Part shown: one piece after another, positions 35,279-44,670 of the stretch
Position numbering within the stretch: the first letter of the stretch is position 1
Layout of the letters: the number at the start of each line of letters is the position of its first letter
NCBI GenBank assembly: GCA_963731745.1
Contig: CAVSWT010000024.1
Span: 248,001-312,000 of the forward strand
DNA length: 64,000 nt
Direction: 5' to 3'
From: CAVSWT01 sp963731745
GTDB taxonomy: Bacteria; Bacteroidota; Ignavibacteria; Ignavibacteriales; Ignavibacteriaceae
Position numbers and translations under genes: made by a program
Notes under the pieces: generated by a model
Told to the model about the DNA's origin: nothing
Databases searched by the model: none
The model's input: only the letters and a program-made list of their open reading frames with translations

Positions 35279-36881
35279 ATTTTTTAAAATTAAACTTGTC
35301 AATCATACTTTTCATTTCTTTTTCGGTGATTCCTGATCCATAAATTTTTTCTTCATCAGCCGCATTTGGTTTAACAATTTCTTCAACCTTATTATTATTG
35401 AAAGAATCTTTTAAAGGAAGATTGCCCGCCCTTGCTCTAAGCCGCTCTTCTATATCTTTCATAAAGTTTGACTTATTAGCACTTGAAATTGATGAAGGCA
35501 CTTTAAATGAAGTTACATTTTCTCCCTTATTTATCGGATTAGTTTCAAACGCTAAACTTTTAATATTCATTAAATGCCTAGCTGTTACATTTTCTGAAAT
35601 GATTGATCCGCCCCAAGTACCTGGTCCAAGAGTCATGGATGGATCCAAAGCAGTTGTATAGCCAACAGCTCCAATTGAAGCAACGGTATTTACCAGAATT
35701 CTAAATGCTGGTTTTTCAAGCGCAAACTTCATAATGATTGGCTGATCATTTGAGTGAATAGCCATTGTATGCCCGATTCCGCCAAATTCCAAAAGTTCAA
35801 TGCATTTGTGGCATCCTTCCAGCCAGCCGTCAACAACATAAAAAGCTAAAATTGGGGAAAGTTTTTCCATGGAAAGAGGTTCTTTTTTCCCAACCTCACT
35901 ACACTCAGCCATTAATACTTTAGTTCCGGCTGGAACTTGAAAGCCAGCATATTTTGCAATGAATTCTGCTGACTGGCCTACTATTTCAGGATTAATTCTA
36001 AAATCTTTTTGAATAACTTTCGAAAGTTTTTCTTTTTCATGTGGTGTTAAAAAATAGCATCCTTTATTTTTTGCTTCTTCAATTACTTTTTCTTTTAATG
36101 GAAGATCAACTATCATAGCTTGTTCGGAAGAACATAAAGTTCCATTGTCGAAAGTTGTACCGTAAATAATATCTGCAACAGCTTTTTTATAATTGGCGGT
36201 TCGTTCAATAAATGCTGGGACGTTTCCTGACCCAACTCCATAAGCTGGTTTGCCCGCACTATATGCTGATTTCACCATTGGAGTGCTGCCGGTTGCTAAA
36301 ATTACTGCAATGTTCTTATCATGCATTAATGCTTGTGTTCCTTCAATTGTTGGATTACTCATACATTGAATCAAGCCTTTTGGAGCTCCAACATTCTCTG
36401 CGGCATCAGATAAAATTTTTAACGACTCATGAGTTGATTTTGCTGTTCTTGGATGAGGACTAGCTACTATACCGTTCCTGCATTTTAAGGAAATTAAAGC
36501 TTTAAACATTGCAGTAGATGTTGGATTAGTTGATGGAACAAGTGCACAAACAACTCCCATCGGAACGGCAATCTTTAAAACTTTTCCATTTGCTTCACTG
36601 GCAATAATGCCAACTGTTTTTAAATCTTTAATCGATTCATAAACATTTTTTGTGGAGAATTGATTTTTTATAACTTTGTCCTGCCACTTACCAAAGCCGC
36701 TTTCTTCGGCAGCCATTTTGGCAAGCCGTTCTGAATTTTCATAACCAGCTTCAGCCATGGCTTTAATTATTTTATTAACTTCTTCCTGCGAGAAATGTTT
36801 AAACTCAAGTTGAGCTTCTTTTGCAATTTTAGCTAGAGTTCGAGCTTCTTGAATAGACTGAAGGTCTTTATCAAAAGTCAT
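35277..36881 (-). CDS. CoA-acylating aldehyde dehydrogenase
   Basis: A 534-residue NAD-dependent aldehyde dehydrogenase of the acylating group (acetaldehyde dehydrogenase/EutE/PduP/AdhE N-domain, or CoA-dependent succinate-semialdehyde dehydrogenase). The catalytic Cys250 lies in FDNGTLCSSEQ; GVVCALVPSTNPTST and AYGVGSGNVPAFI are the group's cofactor-region blocks. There is no fused alcohol dehydrogenase as in AdhE and no microcompartment gene nearby. The reaction interconverts an aldehyde plus CoA and NAD with acyl-CoA and NADH; the aldehyde is not identifiable. A good candidate promoter lies 23 nt upstream. The C-terminal tail (residues 490-534) is charged and carries no catalytic residues. 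Confidence 0.9.
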   Translation of the reverse strand: MTFDKDLQSIQEARTLAKIAKEAQLEFKHFSQEEVNKIIKAMAEAGYENSERLAKMAAEESGFGKWQDKVIKNQFSTKNVYESIKDLKTVGIIASEANGKVLKIAVPMGVVCALVPSTNPTSTAMFKALISLKCRNGIVASPHPRTAKSTHESLKILSDAAENVGAPKGLIQCMSNPTIEGTQALMHDKNIAVILATGSTPMVKSAYSAGKPAYGVGSGNVPAFIERTANYKKAVADIIYGTTFDNGTLCSSEQAMIVDLPLKEKVIEEAKNKGCYFLTPHEKEKLSKVIQKDFRINPEIVGQSAEFIAKYAGFQVPAGTKVLMAECSEVGKKEPLSMEKLSPILAFYVVDGWLEGCHKCIELLEFGGIGHTMAIHSNDQPIIMKFALEKPAFRILVNTVASIGAVGYTTALDPSMTLGPGTWGGSIISENVTARHLMNIKSLAFETNPINKGENVTSFKVPSSISSANKSNFMKDIEERLRARAGNLPLKDSFNNNKVEEIVKPNAADEEKIYGSGITEKEMKSMIDKFNFKK

Positions 36882-36903
36882 TTAGTCCTCATTTAGATTT
36901 GAA

Positions 36904-36934
36904 CAAATATATCTATGAAAAAAAAGAGTTTCAA
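36904..36934 (-). promoter_or_regulatory. Bacteroidota-type promoter for aldehyde dehydrogenase gene
   Basis: On the minus strand, TATATTTG (36911-36904) matches the TAnnTTTG minus-7 element and TTG (36934-36932) lies 20 nt upstream, the expected place for the minus-33 element. The gene begins 23 nt downstream, and the neighbouring response regulator ends just upstream at 36938. This is the best promoter match I saw in the window. Confidence 0.5.
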
Positions 36935-36937
36935 TTT

Positions 36938-37687
36938 TTATTTTATAACTCCTTTTAACTTTGATAAACCGGTTTTGCTAACAGGCAGGGGATTATTATT
37001 CTTTAAGATTATTTTATAACTCTCTTTTTCATTCATTTCAAGATGATTAATAAAATCGATATTAACAATATATGAACGATGTATTCTTACAAAATATTTT
37101 GGATCAAGATGATTTTCAAAATATTTCATGGTTTTTTGTTTCAAATGTTTACCATTGTCTGAATGAACCATTACATAATCATCCTGTGCTTCCAGCCATC
37201 TTATTTTATCGATAGGTACAATATTAATTTTAGGCCCGTCTTTGATTACTACTCGGTTAATGAATTTTTTTGTTTCATCATTATGTTTTATAAGATTTTG
37301 AATTGAGTTCTGTTTTAATTTGTTGTGCAGATACACGAATGCTTTTTGGACTGCTTCATCAAATCTTTCTTTTGAAAATGGTTTTAATAAGTAATCAACT
37401 GCATTGGCTTCAAAAGCTTGAAGAGCATAATTGTCATAAGCAGTAGTAAAAATTATTACAGGCGGATTATCTATTAAATCCAGCATCTCAAAACCGGTTA
37501 GCTTGGGCATTTGAATATCGAGAAAAATTAAATCGGGTTTTTGTTCATTAATAATTTTAATTGCGTCAAACCCATTTGAAGCCTCACCTATAATCTCCAC
37601 TTCATTATTGTCGGATAAATATTTTTTTGTTATCTCACGGGCGAGTTTTTCATCGTCTATAATAAGTACTTTAATTAAGCCGTTCAT
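36938..37687 (-). CDS. LytTR-family response regulator
   Basis: A 249-residue two-component regulator. The receiver domain (residues 5-120) has the acidic pair DDE at 11-13, phosphoacceptor Asp57 in IFLDIQMP, Thr in IFTTAYD and Lys in LLKPFSKE. The C-terminal LytTR DNA-binding domain (about 145-245) shows VIKDGPKINIVPIDKIRWLEAQDDY and FVRIHRSYIVN. The partner is presumably the LytS-like kinase at 39504-40565, but a T9SS protein gene and a terminator lie between them. Target promoters are unknown. Confidence 0.92.
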   Translation of the reverse strand: MNGLIKVLIIDDEKLAREITKKYLSDNNEVEIIGEASNGFDAIKIINEQKPDLIFLDIQMPKLTGFEMLDLIDNPPVIIFTTAYDNYALQAFEANAVDYLLKPFSKERFDEAVQKAFVYLHNKLKQNSIQNLIKHNDETKKFINRVVIKDGPKINIVPIDKIRWLEAQDDYVMVHSDNGKHLKQKTMKYFENHLDPKYFVRIHRSYIVNIDFINHLEMNEKESYKIILKNNNPLPVSKTGLSKLKGVIK

Positions 37688-37719
37688 AATTATTTCTTTA
37701 TTGATGAACTATTAAAATA

Positions 37720-37749
37720 AAAAAAATAGCCGGCATATTCACCGGCTAC
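37720..37749 (-). terminator. rho-independent terminator after T9SS repeat protein gene
   Basis: Stem TAGCCGG (37728-37734) with CCGGCTA (37743-37749) and an 8-nt loop. On the minus strand it is followed by a run of T (complement of the A run at 37720-37727). It lies between the exported repeat protein gene and the response regulator gene, so the regulator probably needs its own promoter or read-through. Confidence 0.8.
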
Positions 37750-37774
37750 GTTTAATTTAAAATGTGAAGTTAAT

Positions 37775-39433
37775 TTATTTTAACAATATCATTTTTTTTG
37801 TCTGCGAATTGTCACCGGTATAAAGAGTATAGTAATAAACTCCTGCAGAATAACCATCAGCATTAAATCTAACCTGATGTTCTCCGGCAGACATCTCTCT
37901 ATCAACAAGAGTTTCAACTATTCTTCCCAGCACATCAGAAACTACAATTTTAGTTTTTCCTGATTTGTCCAAATTGAATGTGATATTAGTGCTTGGGTTA
38001 AATGGATTGGGATAATTTTGTGCTAAGCTGAAACCGGTTGGAATTGGAGATAATTCCTGAATTCCGGTTGCTTGATCACTTTCAATTACCCAAACGTACG
38101 CGTCATCTGACCAATTTGGGAATGTGGTTCGGTAATTAACAAATACATATTCATTTTTACCATCTTTATCCATATCATTAGCCGGAGAGCCATAAAACAA
38201 TCTTGGATCAATTGAACCTGAATCAAACGGAACTTTATTTGCAAAATCGAAAATATCGAAAGCCACATTTAACTCCCAATTTGCAGAATCTGCGGGATCG
38301 CCTGAACCCTTGTATTCAAGATCAAAAATTTGTCCATTTTGTTCACCAGCAATCATTAAGTCCATTTTACCGTCACCATCGGGATCAGCAATCTGCATCG
38401 CACGTAACTTGCCATTATAGTTAACCGGAATATGATACAATTCCTTTACATCTCCGGCAGTAATTTTACTTACATCAGAAATATTTGTAATTACAAAAAT
38501 TGTATTTTCTGGTTCAGTTCCGGCTATATATAATTCGTTAGTTCCATCATTATTAACATCAGCTACTCTCACTGCGTCCAAAGCACCGTAATCAATATTT
38601 TGAGTTTCGTAAACAGTTTTTAAAGAATCAACAACTTCATATTGTGAATCACCTGTGCATTCAATTATATACATTGTAAAAAGATTCCATACGAATGCGT
38701 AGATCTCTTTATTTCCATCTTTATCTAAATCGCCTGTAGTTACATTATAAGTTGATCCGCCTTTCAAACCCTGCAAATTATATTCAATCTGCCAGGCACC
38801 AAAGCCTTCAAGGTCTCCGTCAAAAAAGGCTACTACAACTTCGCCGCCATTGTCTCCGGTTCTAGCGCCGGCTACCAATTCGTTTTTCCCGTCATTATCA
38901 ATATCTTCGATCGATAAACTGTAAGGCCGGAAATCTTGGCCGGCTGGGATATTAAAATCCCATGAGTTTATTGGTTCTGGTTCACCGGTAGTGTAATCTC
39001 CATATTTGTTTTCACCTTGCACGCCATTCCATTGAAATACCCATAAACGCGGCGGACTAGGATCTGCACCGATGGTAGGCATTGTTGTAATAATATCAAC
39101 TACGCCGTTGTTATCAATATCGCCAACTGCTATACCGGCAAAAGAATTTGCTTCCAATGGATATTTCCAGGACCAAACTAAATCATAAGAATTATCGGCA
39201 TTTGCTTCATACATCATTATGTAATTCTCAGCTAAATCGGTATAGGCGCAAATAAATTCTCCCCATCCATCTTCGTCAGTATCAAAGCCGGCTTTAACTA
39301 TTGCCATCTCAGAAGACACCTCCGGATTTTGATTTGGCATCTGATCAAGCTTCCAAACAAAATTCCATTTGTTTTGTGAATACAAATTGGATATAAATAA
39401 TAAACTAAAAACAATGTAGAACATTTTTTTCAT
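37775..39433 (-). CDS. T9SS-exported VCBS/FG-GAP repeat protein
   Basis: A 552-residue secreted protein with a signal peptide (MKKMFYIVFSLLFISNLYSQ) and repeated FG-GAP/VCBS-like calcium-loop motifs: DTDEDGWGE, DIDNNGVVD, DIDNDGKNE, DLDKDGNKE, DVNNDGTNE, DPDGDGKMD and DMDKDGKNE. These fit one beta-propeller. The last 80 or so residues are a type A T9SS sorting domain beginning LAQNYPNPFNPSTNITF and ending KKMILLK. It is expected on the cell surface or outside. It lies between a histidine kinase gene and a response regulator gene on one strand, with AGGAGG before its ATG. Its link to that signalling pair is unknown. Confidence 0.88.
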   Translation of the reverse strand: MKKMFYIVFSLLFISNLYSQNKWNFVWKLDQMPNQNPEVSSEMAIVKAGFDTDEDGWGEFICAYTDLAENYIMMYEANADNSYDLVWSWKYPLEANSFAGIAVGDIDNNGVVDIITTMPTIGADPSPPRLWVFQWNGVQGENKYGDYTTGEPEPINSWDFNIPAGQDFRPYSLSIEDIDNDGKNELVAGARTGDNGGEVVVAFFDGDLEGFGAWQIEYNLQGLKGGSTYNVTTGDLDKDGNKEIYAFVWNLFTMYIIECTGDSQYEVVDSLKTVYETQNIDYGALDAVRVADVNNDGTNELYIAGTEPENTIFVITNISDVSKITAGDVKELYHIPVNYNGKLRAMQIADPDGDGKMDLMIAGEQNGQIFDLEYKGSGDPADSANWELNVAFDIFDFANKVPFDSGSIDPRLFYGSPANDMDKDGKNEYVFVNYRTTFPNWSDDAYVWVIESDQATGIQELSPIPTGFSLAQNYPNPFNPSTNITFNLDKSGKTKIVVSDVLGRIVETLVDREMSAGEHQVRFNADGYSAGVYYYTLYTGDNSQTKKMILLK

Positions 39434-39503
39434 GCGGCCTCCTTTTAATGATTAGTGGAGATTTAAATTACAGAATTTATAGAGATAATCAAATTAAGTT
39501 ATT

Positions 39504-40565
39504 TCAGATTTGGTTTTCAAGAGGGATAAAAAGATCAACTTTATAATAATTATTTTCTTTTGTGATCTTAAGTAGATTGGTTTGATTATAAATTAACTCA
39601 AGGCGGTTTTGAATATTTTTTAATCCGATTCCAGCGCCTTTTTTGTTGTTTGATTCTTCATCAAAATTATTTTCTACAGAAAGTCTTAGAAAATGTTCAT
39701 CTTTGATGCAAGTGAGCTTTAAAGTGACTTTATCTAATGTTTCATAAACAGCATGTTTAATAGCGTTTTCAAACAACGGCTGTAAAATCATATTGGGAAC
39801 TGTTACATCCGAACAATCTGTTTGAACTTCTTCGATATACTCAAATTTATCTTCAAATCTTATCTTTTCAATATCTAAATATCTTTTAATGTTTTTCAGT
39901 TCATCACTTAGTTTATTTTTTTGTTTTTCATTATTTGCTAATGTGTAACGCAAAAAGTCCGCTAACTTTAAAATCATTTCTCTAGCTTTGTCAGGATCAA
40001 TAGTAGTTAATGCGCTCATTGAGTTAAGACTGTTAAAGATAAAATGAGGATTGATTTGAAATTTTAATGATTTTAATTCGGCTTCAGTAACCAAATTTTT
40101 CATTTTAGATTCTTGAACTATTCTTTCATTAAATTTAGAATAATAGATGATCACATAATAAAAAGTTGTTATAAGATAATAAAAAAGAAATCCGATTAAG
40201 AAACGCCAGGCAATGCTTTCATTGAAGAAAAATATATAATCATTTGGTGCATTTAATCCTTTAACCATAATGTTATAAACAACAAACAGCCATATAACGG
40301 ATGATAAAATTCCGCCGACAATATATGTAACTAAAATTTTCGATACATTATTTTTTTCAAATGGTATGAAGCTGGCTGGATACCAATAACTTAAACCTAA
40401 AGCTGCTAATAGAAAATTTGATACAACACTGTCGACTAAAGCAATTCCATAATTAACATTTAGTCCAATAGAGATTAATAAAAAATAGATGGCAGAATTT
40501 ATAAGCCAAAAGACAATATAAAATAGGAAATACTTTAACTTTTGAAATATTGGATTTGAAACCAT
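39504..40565 (-). CDS. LytS/YehU-type sensor histidine kinase
   Basis: A 353-residue membrane kinase. The first 142 residues hold about four hydrophobic segments, followed by a short coiled linker and the His_kinase domain with His174 in FQINPHFIFNSLNSM. The ATPase part has NMILQPLFENAIKHAVYE (N-box) and KGAGIGLKNIQNRLELIY (G-box). The membrane part has no large periplasmic sensor domain. It follows the LiaF-like gene by 21 bp, so the LiaF-like protein may regulate it, as LiaF does for LiaS in Firmicutes (analogy only). The LytTR regulator two genes downstream is the likely phosphorylation partner. Confidence 0.92.
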   Translation of the reverse strand: MVSNPIFQKLKYFLFYIVFWLINSAIYFLLISIGLNVNYGIALVDSVVSNFLLAALGLSYWYPASFIPFEKNNVSKILVTYIVGGILSSVIWLFVVYNIMVKGLNAPNDYIFFFNESIAWRFLIGFLFYYLITTFYYVIIYYSKFNERIVQESKMKNLVTEAELKSLKFQINPHFIFNSLNSMSALTTIDPDKAREMILKLADFLRYTLANNEKQKNKLSDELKNIKRYLDIEKIRFEDKFEYIEEVQTDCSDVTVPNMILQPLFENAIKHAVYETLDKVTLKLTCIKDEHFLRLSVENNFDEESNNKKGAGIGLKNIQNRLELIYNQTNLLKITKENNYYKVDLFIPLENQI

Positions 40566-40586
40566 TTCAGTTAGTTTTTATTGGTT

Positions 40587-41303
40587 TCAAAATCTTGATT
40601 TAATTTCACCGCCGCCAAACATTGTCAGTCCTTTTATAATTAAAGTTCTGGATTGATCTATTACGACATTAGGATCTCTTCTGATTTTATTTGAGAATCC
40701 GCCAAAAATTGGAGTGACGCTTAATATTACATTCCAATCATTCGGCACACGCAATTCAGTACCGCCAAACATTATTAAAATATCAACCACGTTATTTCCA
40801 TCGGCAAGTTTACAGTTAGTCAAATCAATTTCAGAACCGCCGAAAATTGCGGTTATATTTCCGCCTCTAAAATTATCGGAATTAATAATTTTAGTCCCGC
40901 CGCCGAAAATAGAAATATCATCTATAGTATCTCTCTTTAAAAATGAATCAGGAGAAGCGCCTTTATCATGGGGAGATTTGCGCTGCTTAAATATAATGTG
41001 AATTCCTAAAGCTATTATTGCAACCGCGATTATAACTTCAAAATCTAAATCATACCAATCAAAAACCCTTCGCAACAGGAAGAAAATTCCGAGTGCTGTT
41101 AGAATTATTCCAAGAGTTTTTTTATGCGAATTCACTAATATCAATACGCCCGCAACCAGCATGAAGAAAGGCCATGAAAAAATTAAATGAGGAATATTTA
41201 GAAAAATTATTCCAAATGATTTTAATAAAAACAAGCCGCCAATGATTACCAAAACGGCGCCTAATATAGAGCGTGCATTTGTCGAGTTATTATTTTCGTT
41301 CAT
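40587..41303 (-). CDS. LiaF-like membrane protein
   Basis: A 238-residue protein with four hydrophobic segments in residues 12-107 (LiaI/LiaF-like transmembrane region, also with stretches like GAVLVIIGGLFLLKSFGI) and a C-terminal beta-helical domain with repeats such as DDISIFGGGTKII, ITAIFGGSEIDL, DILIMFGGTELRV and GLTMFGGGEIK. The repeated IFGG pattern is typical of the LiaF C-terminal/DUF2154-like family. In Bacillus LiaF inhibits the LiaS kinase; here it is upstream of a LytS-like kinase in the same direction. Function in this phylum is unproven. Confidence 0.85.
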   Translation of the reverse strand: MNENNNSTNARSILGAVLVIIGGLFLLKSFGIIFLNIPHLIFSWPFFMLVAGVLILVNSHKKTLGIILTALGIFFLLRRVFDWYDLDFEVIIAVAIIALGIHIIFKQRKSPHDKGASPDSFLKRDTIDDISIFGGGTKIINSDNFRGGNITAIFGGSEIDLTNCKLADGNNVVDILIMFGGTELRVPNDWNVILSVTPIFGGFSNKIRRDPNVVIDQSRTLIIKGLTMFGGGEIKSRF

Positions 41304-41434
41304 TTCTGTCTCCGTAAGAAGATTATATTCTTTTATGGGAAGAACATAATCATAACGGAAGAATTAGTGAAGCAAAAATCGGTAAACAACCGTATTTCAT
41401 CGGTAAGTGGTCGAAATATGATGTGGAATTATGA

Positions 41435-42400
41435 TTACATATGATAGTCTTTAAAATATTTGTCTAGAATATCTGCTGCTTTTGGATAACCTAATTCATC
41501 AGCTTTTTGTAAATCGTGAAATGCCTCCAGCTTGTTGATTAAAAATAAATTGGCTAAACCTCTGTGGAAATAGGCTTCAGCATCATCATAATATTTGAGA
41601 TATTTTGAGAAGTCTGTAACACTACTCTCATACTCAGTTAATTTGAACCAAACCATTCCTCTCCAAAAGTAAAGTTCAAAATCCAGTGAGTCTTTGTTTA
41701 TTGCAGCATTCAAATCAATTAAAGCATCAAAATAATATTCATCATAATAATCTTTGATAGCTTGTTCTTTAAGTGACATTTTATTAATTGGCCTTGGCAG
41801 TGAAGGTCTATAATTGTGCACGGGTTCTTCTATTTGAATTAAAGGGAGATAAATTCCATCTCTGCCTCTGGGATCATTACATGTTGGATCATAATAATCT
41901 ACGTCTGAATAGTACTCTTCGTAAGGCGGATTGTGCTGGATTTGGATGGCTTCAGGCTGAGTTATAACTCTTTCTTCTCTAACAGGATTATCTTCTGAAG
42001 GCTTTCTGGATGACTCTATATCAATTGCATCTTTTTTCTGCCTGACAGAAGGATTTCGAGGAATTGTATTAGTTCTTTGTGATTCTTCCCGTTTATTTAT
42101 TTTATCACGCTGAACATTTACTATCTGCCTATTTCGTTCTGCTTGAGTTGGATGATCATTTCTATCGGGCCTTTGGACTTGTTTATTTTGTGATAATTTT
42201 TGTTCATTTATTGATGGAGTTGTATTGCTTGGTCTTTGTTGTATTGAAGTTGTATTAGAATTGTTAGCTGCCGGTGTTCTTGGATTATTATTCAATTCAG
42301 TTCTATCTCTTAATTTCTGAGGATAAATTATGCAGCTTAAGAGCACTAGAAAAAATGAAATTGATACCAAGAAAAATTTGTGATTATGATTGGATTCCAT
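41435..42400 (-). CDS. TPR-repeat protein with disordered N-terminal region
   Basis: A 321-residue protein with an N-terminal hydrophobic signal (FFLVSISFFLVLLSCIIYPQ, possibly a lipobox-like SCI), then about 130 residues rich in Asn, Gln, Pro, Arg and Thr that look disordered, then tetratricopeptide-like helices from about residue 205 to the end (KDYYDEYYFDALIDLNAAI, SVTDFSKYLKYYDDAEAYF, HDLQKADELGY). Likely periplasmic or membrane-anchored protein-protein interaction protein. I recognise no specific family. A perfect GGAGG precedes the ATG. It is transcribed toward the LiaF-like gene with a 131-bp gap. Confidence 0.7.
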   Translation of the reverse strand: MESNHNHKFFLVSISFFLVLLSCIIYPQKLRDRTELNNNPRTPAANNSNTTSIQQRPSNTTPSINEQKLSQNKQVQRPDRNDHPTQAERNRQIVNVQRDKINKREESQRTNTIPRNPSVRQKKDAIDIESSRKPSEDNPVREERVITQPEAIQIQHNPPYEEYYSDVDYYDPTCNDPRGRDGIYLPLIQIEEPVHNYRPSLPRPINKMSLKEQAIKDYYDEYYFDALIDLNAAINKDSLDFELYFWRGMVWFKLTEYESSVTDFSKYLKYYDDAEAYFHRGLANLFLINKLEAFHDLQKADELGYPKAADILDKYFKDYHM

Positions 42401-42605
42401 TTCAGCCTCCGCTATTTATAAAGTACTACAACCAAAATAAAAGCCATAAAATTCCTTGTATTTTTAATACATTGAAGGTTTTTATTCCAAGATGACTAAA
42501 ATCATAAACAAGAGTGTCTATTTTAATGACCGGCTAATTGATTTCGAATGGAAAGCAAATTTTCTGTATATTTGAATTCAAAATTAAACTTATCTGGATT
42601 TTAAA

Positions 42606-44648
42606 TTGAATAAAGAAAAAATATTAGTTACATCCGCTTTGCCATATGCAAATGGGCCAATTCACCTGGGACATTTAAGCGGGGCCTATCTTCCGGCGGA
42701 TATTTATGTGCGTTATAACCGATTAAAAGGAAATGATATTTTATTCATCTGTGGCTCCGATGAGCACGGAGTTCCGATTACAATCAGCGCGGATAAAGAA
42801 AATGTTAAACCTAAAATAATCATTGACCGATATCATAATATCAATAAAGAAGCTTTTGAAAAATTCGGGATGAGCTTCGATATCTATTCGCGCACAAGCT
42901 TGCCAATTCATCACGAAACTGCTAAGGAATTCTTTTTAGAATTCTATAACCGTGGAATTTTAAACGAAAAAAAATCTCTTCAGTTTTATGATGAAAAAGC
43001 GAAAATGTTTTTGCCCGACAGATACGTTGAAGGAACTTGCCCTGTTTGCGGTTATGTGGAAGCCAGAAGCGACGAATGCGAAAACTGCGGATCTTTGTAT
43101 GATCCAAAAGAATTAAAAAATCCTAAGAGTAAAATTTCAGGGGAAGAGCCGGTTTTAAGGGAAACTTCTCATTGGTATTTTCCCCTTGGCAAATATCAGG
43201 AAAGACTTGAAGAATATGTTAAACTGATGAACGAAACTTATGGTTGGAAAGATAACGTTCTTCAATATTGTAAAGGATGGTTCAAAAGCGGCCTTCAGGA
43301 TAGAGCAATTACTAGAGATTTAGATTGGGGAATTTCTGTTCCAATTGATTCAGCAATCGGCAAGGTGATATACGTTTGGTTTGAAGCAGTGCTCGGATAT
43401 ATTTCTGCAACTAAAGAGTTGTCAATTCAAAAAGGGAATGAAAATCTTTGGAAAGAATATTGGCAGGGAGAAAACACTAAGTACATCGCATTTATCGGCA
43501 AAGATAATATTGTGTTTCATTGTATAATATTCCCGGCAATTTTGATGGGATGGAATGACGGTGATAAAGAAAAGTACATTCTTCCTCAAAATGTTCCGGC
43601 TAATGAATTTTTAAATTTTGAAGGTAAGAAATTTTCTAAAAGTAGAAATTGGGGAATTGATGTAATTGATTTTCTAAAAATTTTTCCTGCCGACTCATTG
43701 CGATATATGCTTGGTGCGAATCTTCCCGAACTTCGAGATACTGATTTTACATGGAAAGAATTCCAATCAAGAAATAATAGCGAATTGGCTGACATTCTAG
43801 GAAATTTTGTAAATAGAACATTTACATTCGTTCATAAAAATTTTGAAGGTAAAGTTCCCAAAAGAGGTTCGATAGATAAAATTGATGCTGACATGTTAAA
43901 TCTAATTTCAGATTATCCACGAAAAATCTCAGCTCTTTTTGAAAGCTACAAAATTAAAGAGGGCGTTTTAGAAATAATGAATCTTGCAAGAGCCGGGAAT
44001 AAATATTTTAACGATTCGGAACCATGGAAAACTATCAAGTCGGATAAAGAACGAAGTGCAACAACTTTAAATATTTGTTTGCAGATAATATACACTTTAG
44101 CAGAATTGTTTTATCCGGTTATTCCTAATTCATCCGAAAAATTGTTTAAGATGATTAATTCAAAAGCAGTTAAATGGGATGACTGCGGACAGGATAATTT
44201 ACCAGATGGGCATCAGTTAGGTAAAGCAGAAATTTTATTTGAAAAAATTGAGGATGAAATGATTGAAAAACAAATAAATCAATTAGGTCATGACGAAGAT
44301 AAACCAAAAAAAGAAGATGAAGGTTTAATTAGTTATGACGATTTTATGAAAGTTCAACTTAAAGTCGGTGAAGTTATAGAAGCCGAAAAAATTGAAAAAA
44401 GTGAAAAATTATTAAAATTACAAGTGAAAATAGGTGATGTACAAAAACAAATAATCGCTGGAATTGCAAAAAGCTATCAACCCGAAGAAATTAAGGGGAA
44501 AAAAATTGTAGTAGTTGCTAATCTAAAACCTGCTAAATTAATGGGGCATGAATCTCAAGGAATGGTGCTTGCAGTTGAAGATAAGGAAGGAAAACTGCAA
44601 ATATTATCTGTTCATGATTCTGTTAATAATGGCAGCAGAGTAAAGTAA
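42606..44648 (+). CDS. metG: methionine-tRNA ligase
   Basis: A 680-residue class I aminoacyl-tRNA synthetase that charges initiator and elongator tRNA-Met. The HIGH motif is HLGH in GPIHLGHLSGAYLPADIY, the KMSKS motif is KFSKS in GKKFSKSRN, and the zinc knuckle has CPVC and CENC. The C-terminal 110 residues form an OB-fold tRNA-binding domain (SYDDFMKVQLKVGEV). Both the C-terminal domain and the zinc knuckle fit the long bacterial form. The gene starts with TTG; there is no closer ATG, and TATATTTG at 42567-42574 may be its promoter. It is followed by a subtilisin gene 22 bp later. Confidence 0.96.
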   Translation: MNKEKILVTSALPYANGPIHLGHLSGAYLPADIYVRYNRLKGNDILFICGSDEHGVPITISADKENVKPKIIIDRYHNINKEAFEKFGMSFDIYSRTSLPIHHETAKEFFLEFYNRGILNEKKSLQFYDEKAKMFLPDRYVEGTCPVCGYVEARSDECENCGSLYDPKELKNPKSKISGEEPVLRETSHWYFPLGKYQERLEEYVKLMNETYGWKDNVLQYCKGWFKSGLQDRAITRDLDWGISVPIDSAIGKVIYVWFEAVLGYISATKELSIQKGNENLWKEYWQGENTKYIAFIGKDNIVFHCIIFPAILMGWNDGDKEKYILPQNVPANEFLNFEGKKFSKSRNWGIDVIDFLKIFPADSLRYMLGANLPELRDTDFTWKEFQSRNNSELADILGNFVNRTFTFVHKNFEGKVPKRGSIDKIDADMLNLISDYPRKISALFESYKIKEGVLEIMNLARAGNKYFNDSEPWKTIKSDKERSATTLNICLQIIYTLAELFYPVIPNSSEKLFKMINSKAVKWDDCGQDNLPDGHQLGKAEILFEKIEDEMIEKQINQLGHDEDKPKKEDEGLISYDDFMKVQLKVGEVIEAEKIEKSEKLLKLQVKIGDVQKQIIAGIAKSYQPEEIKGKKIVVVANLKPAKLMGHESQGMVLAVEDKEGKLQILSVHDSVNNGSRVK

Positions 44649-44670
44649 TAAAATATTTTTTGGAACTAAT

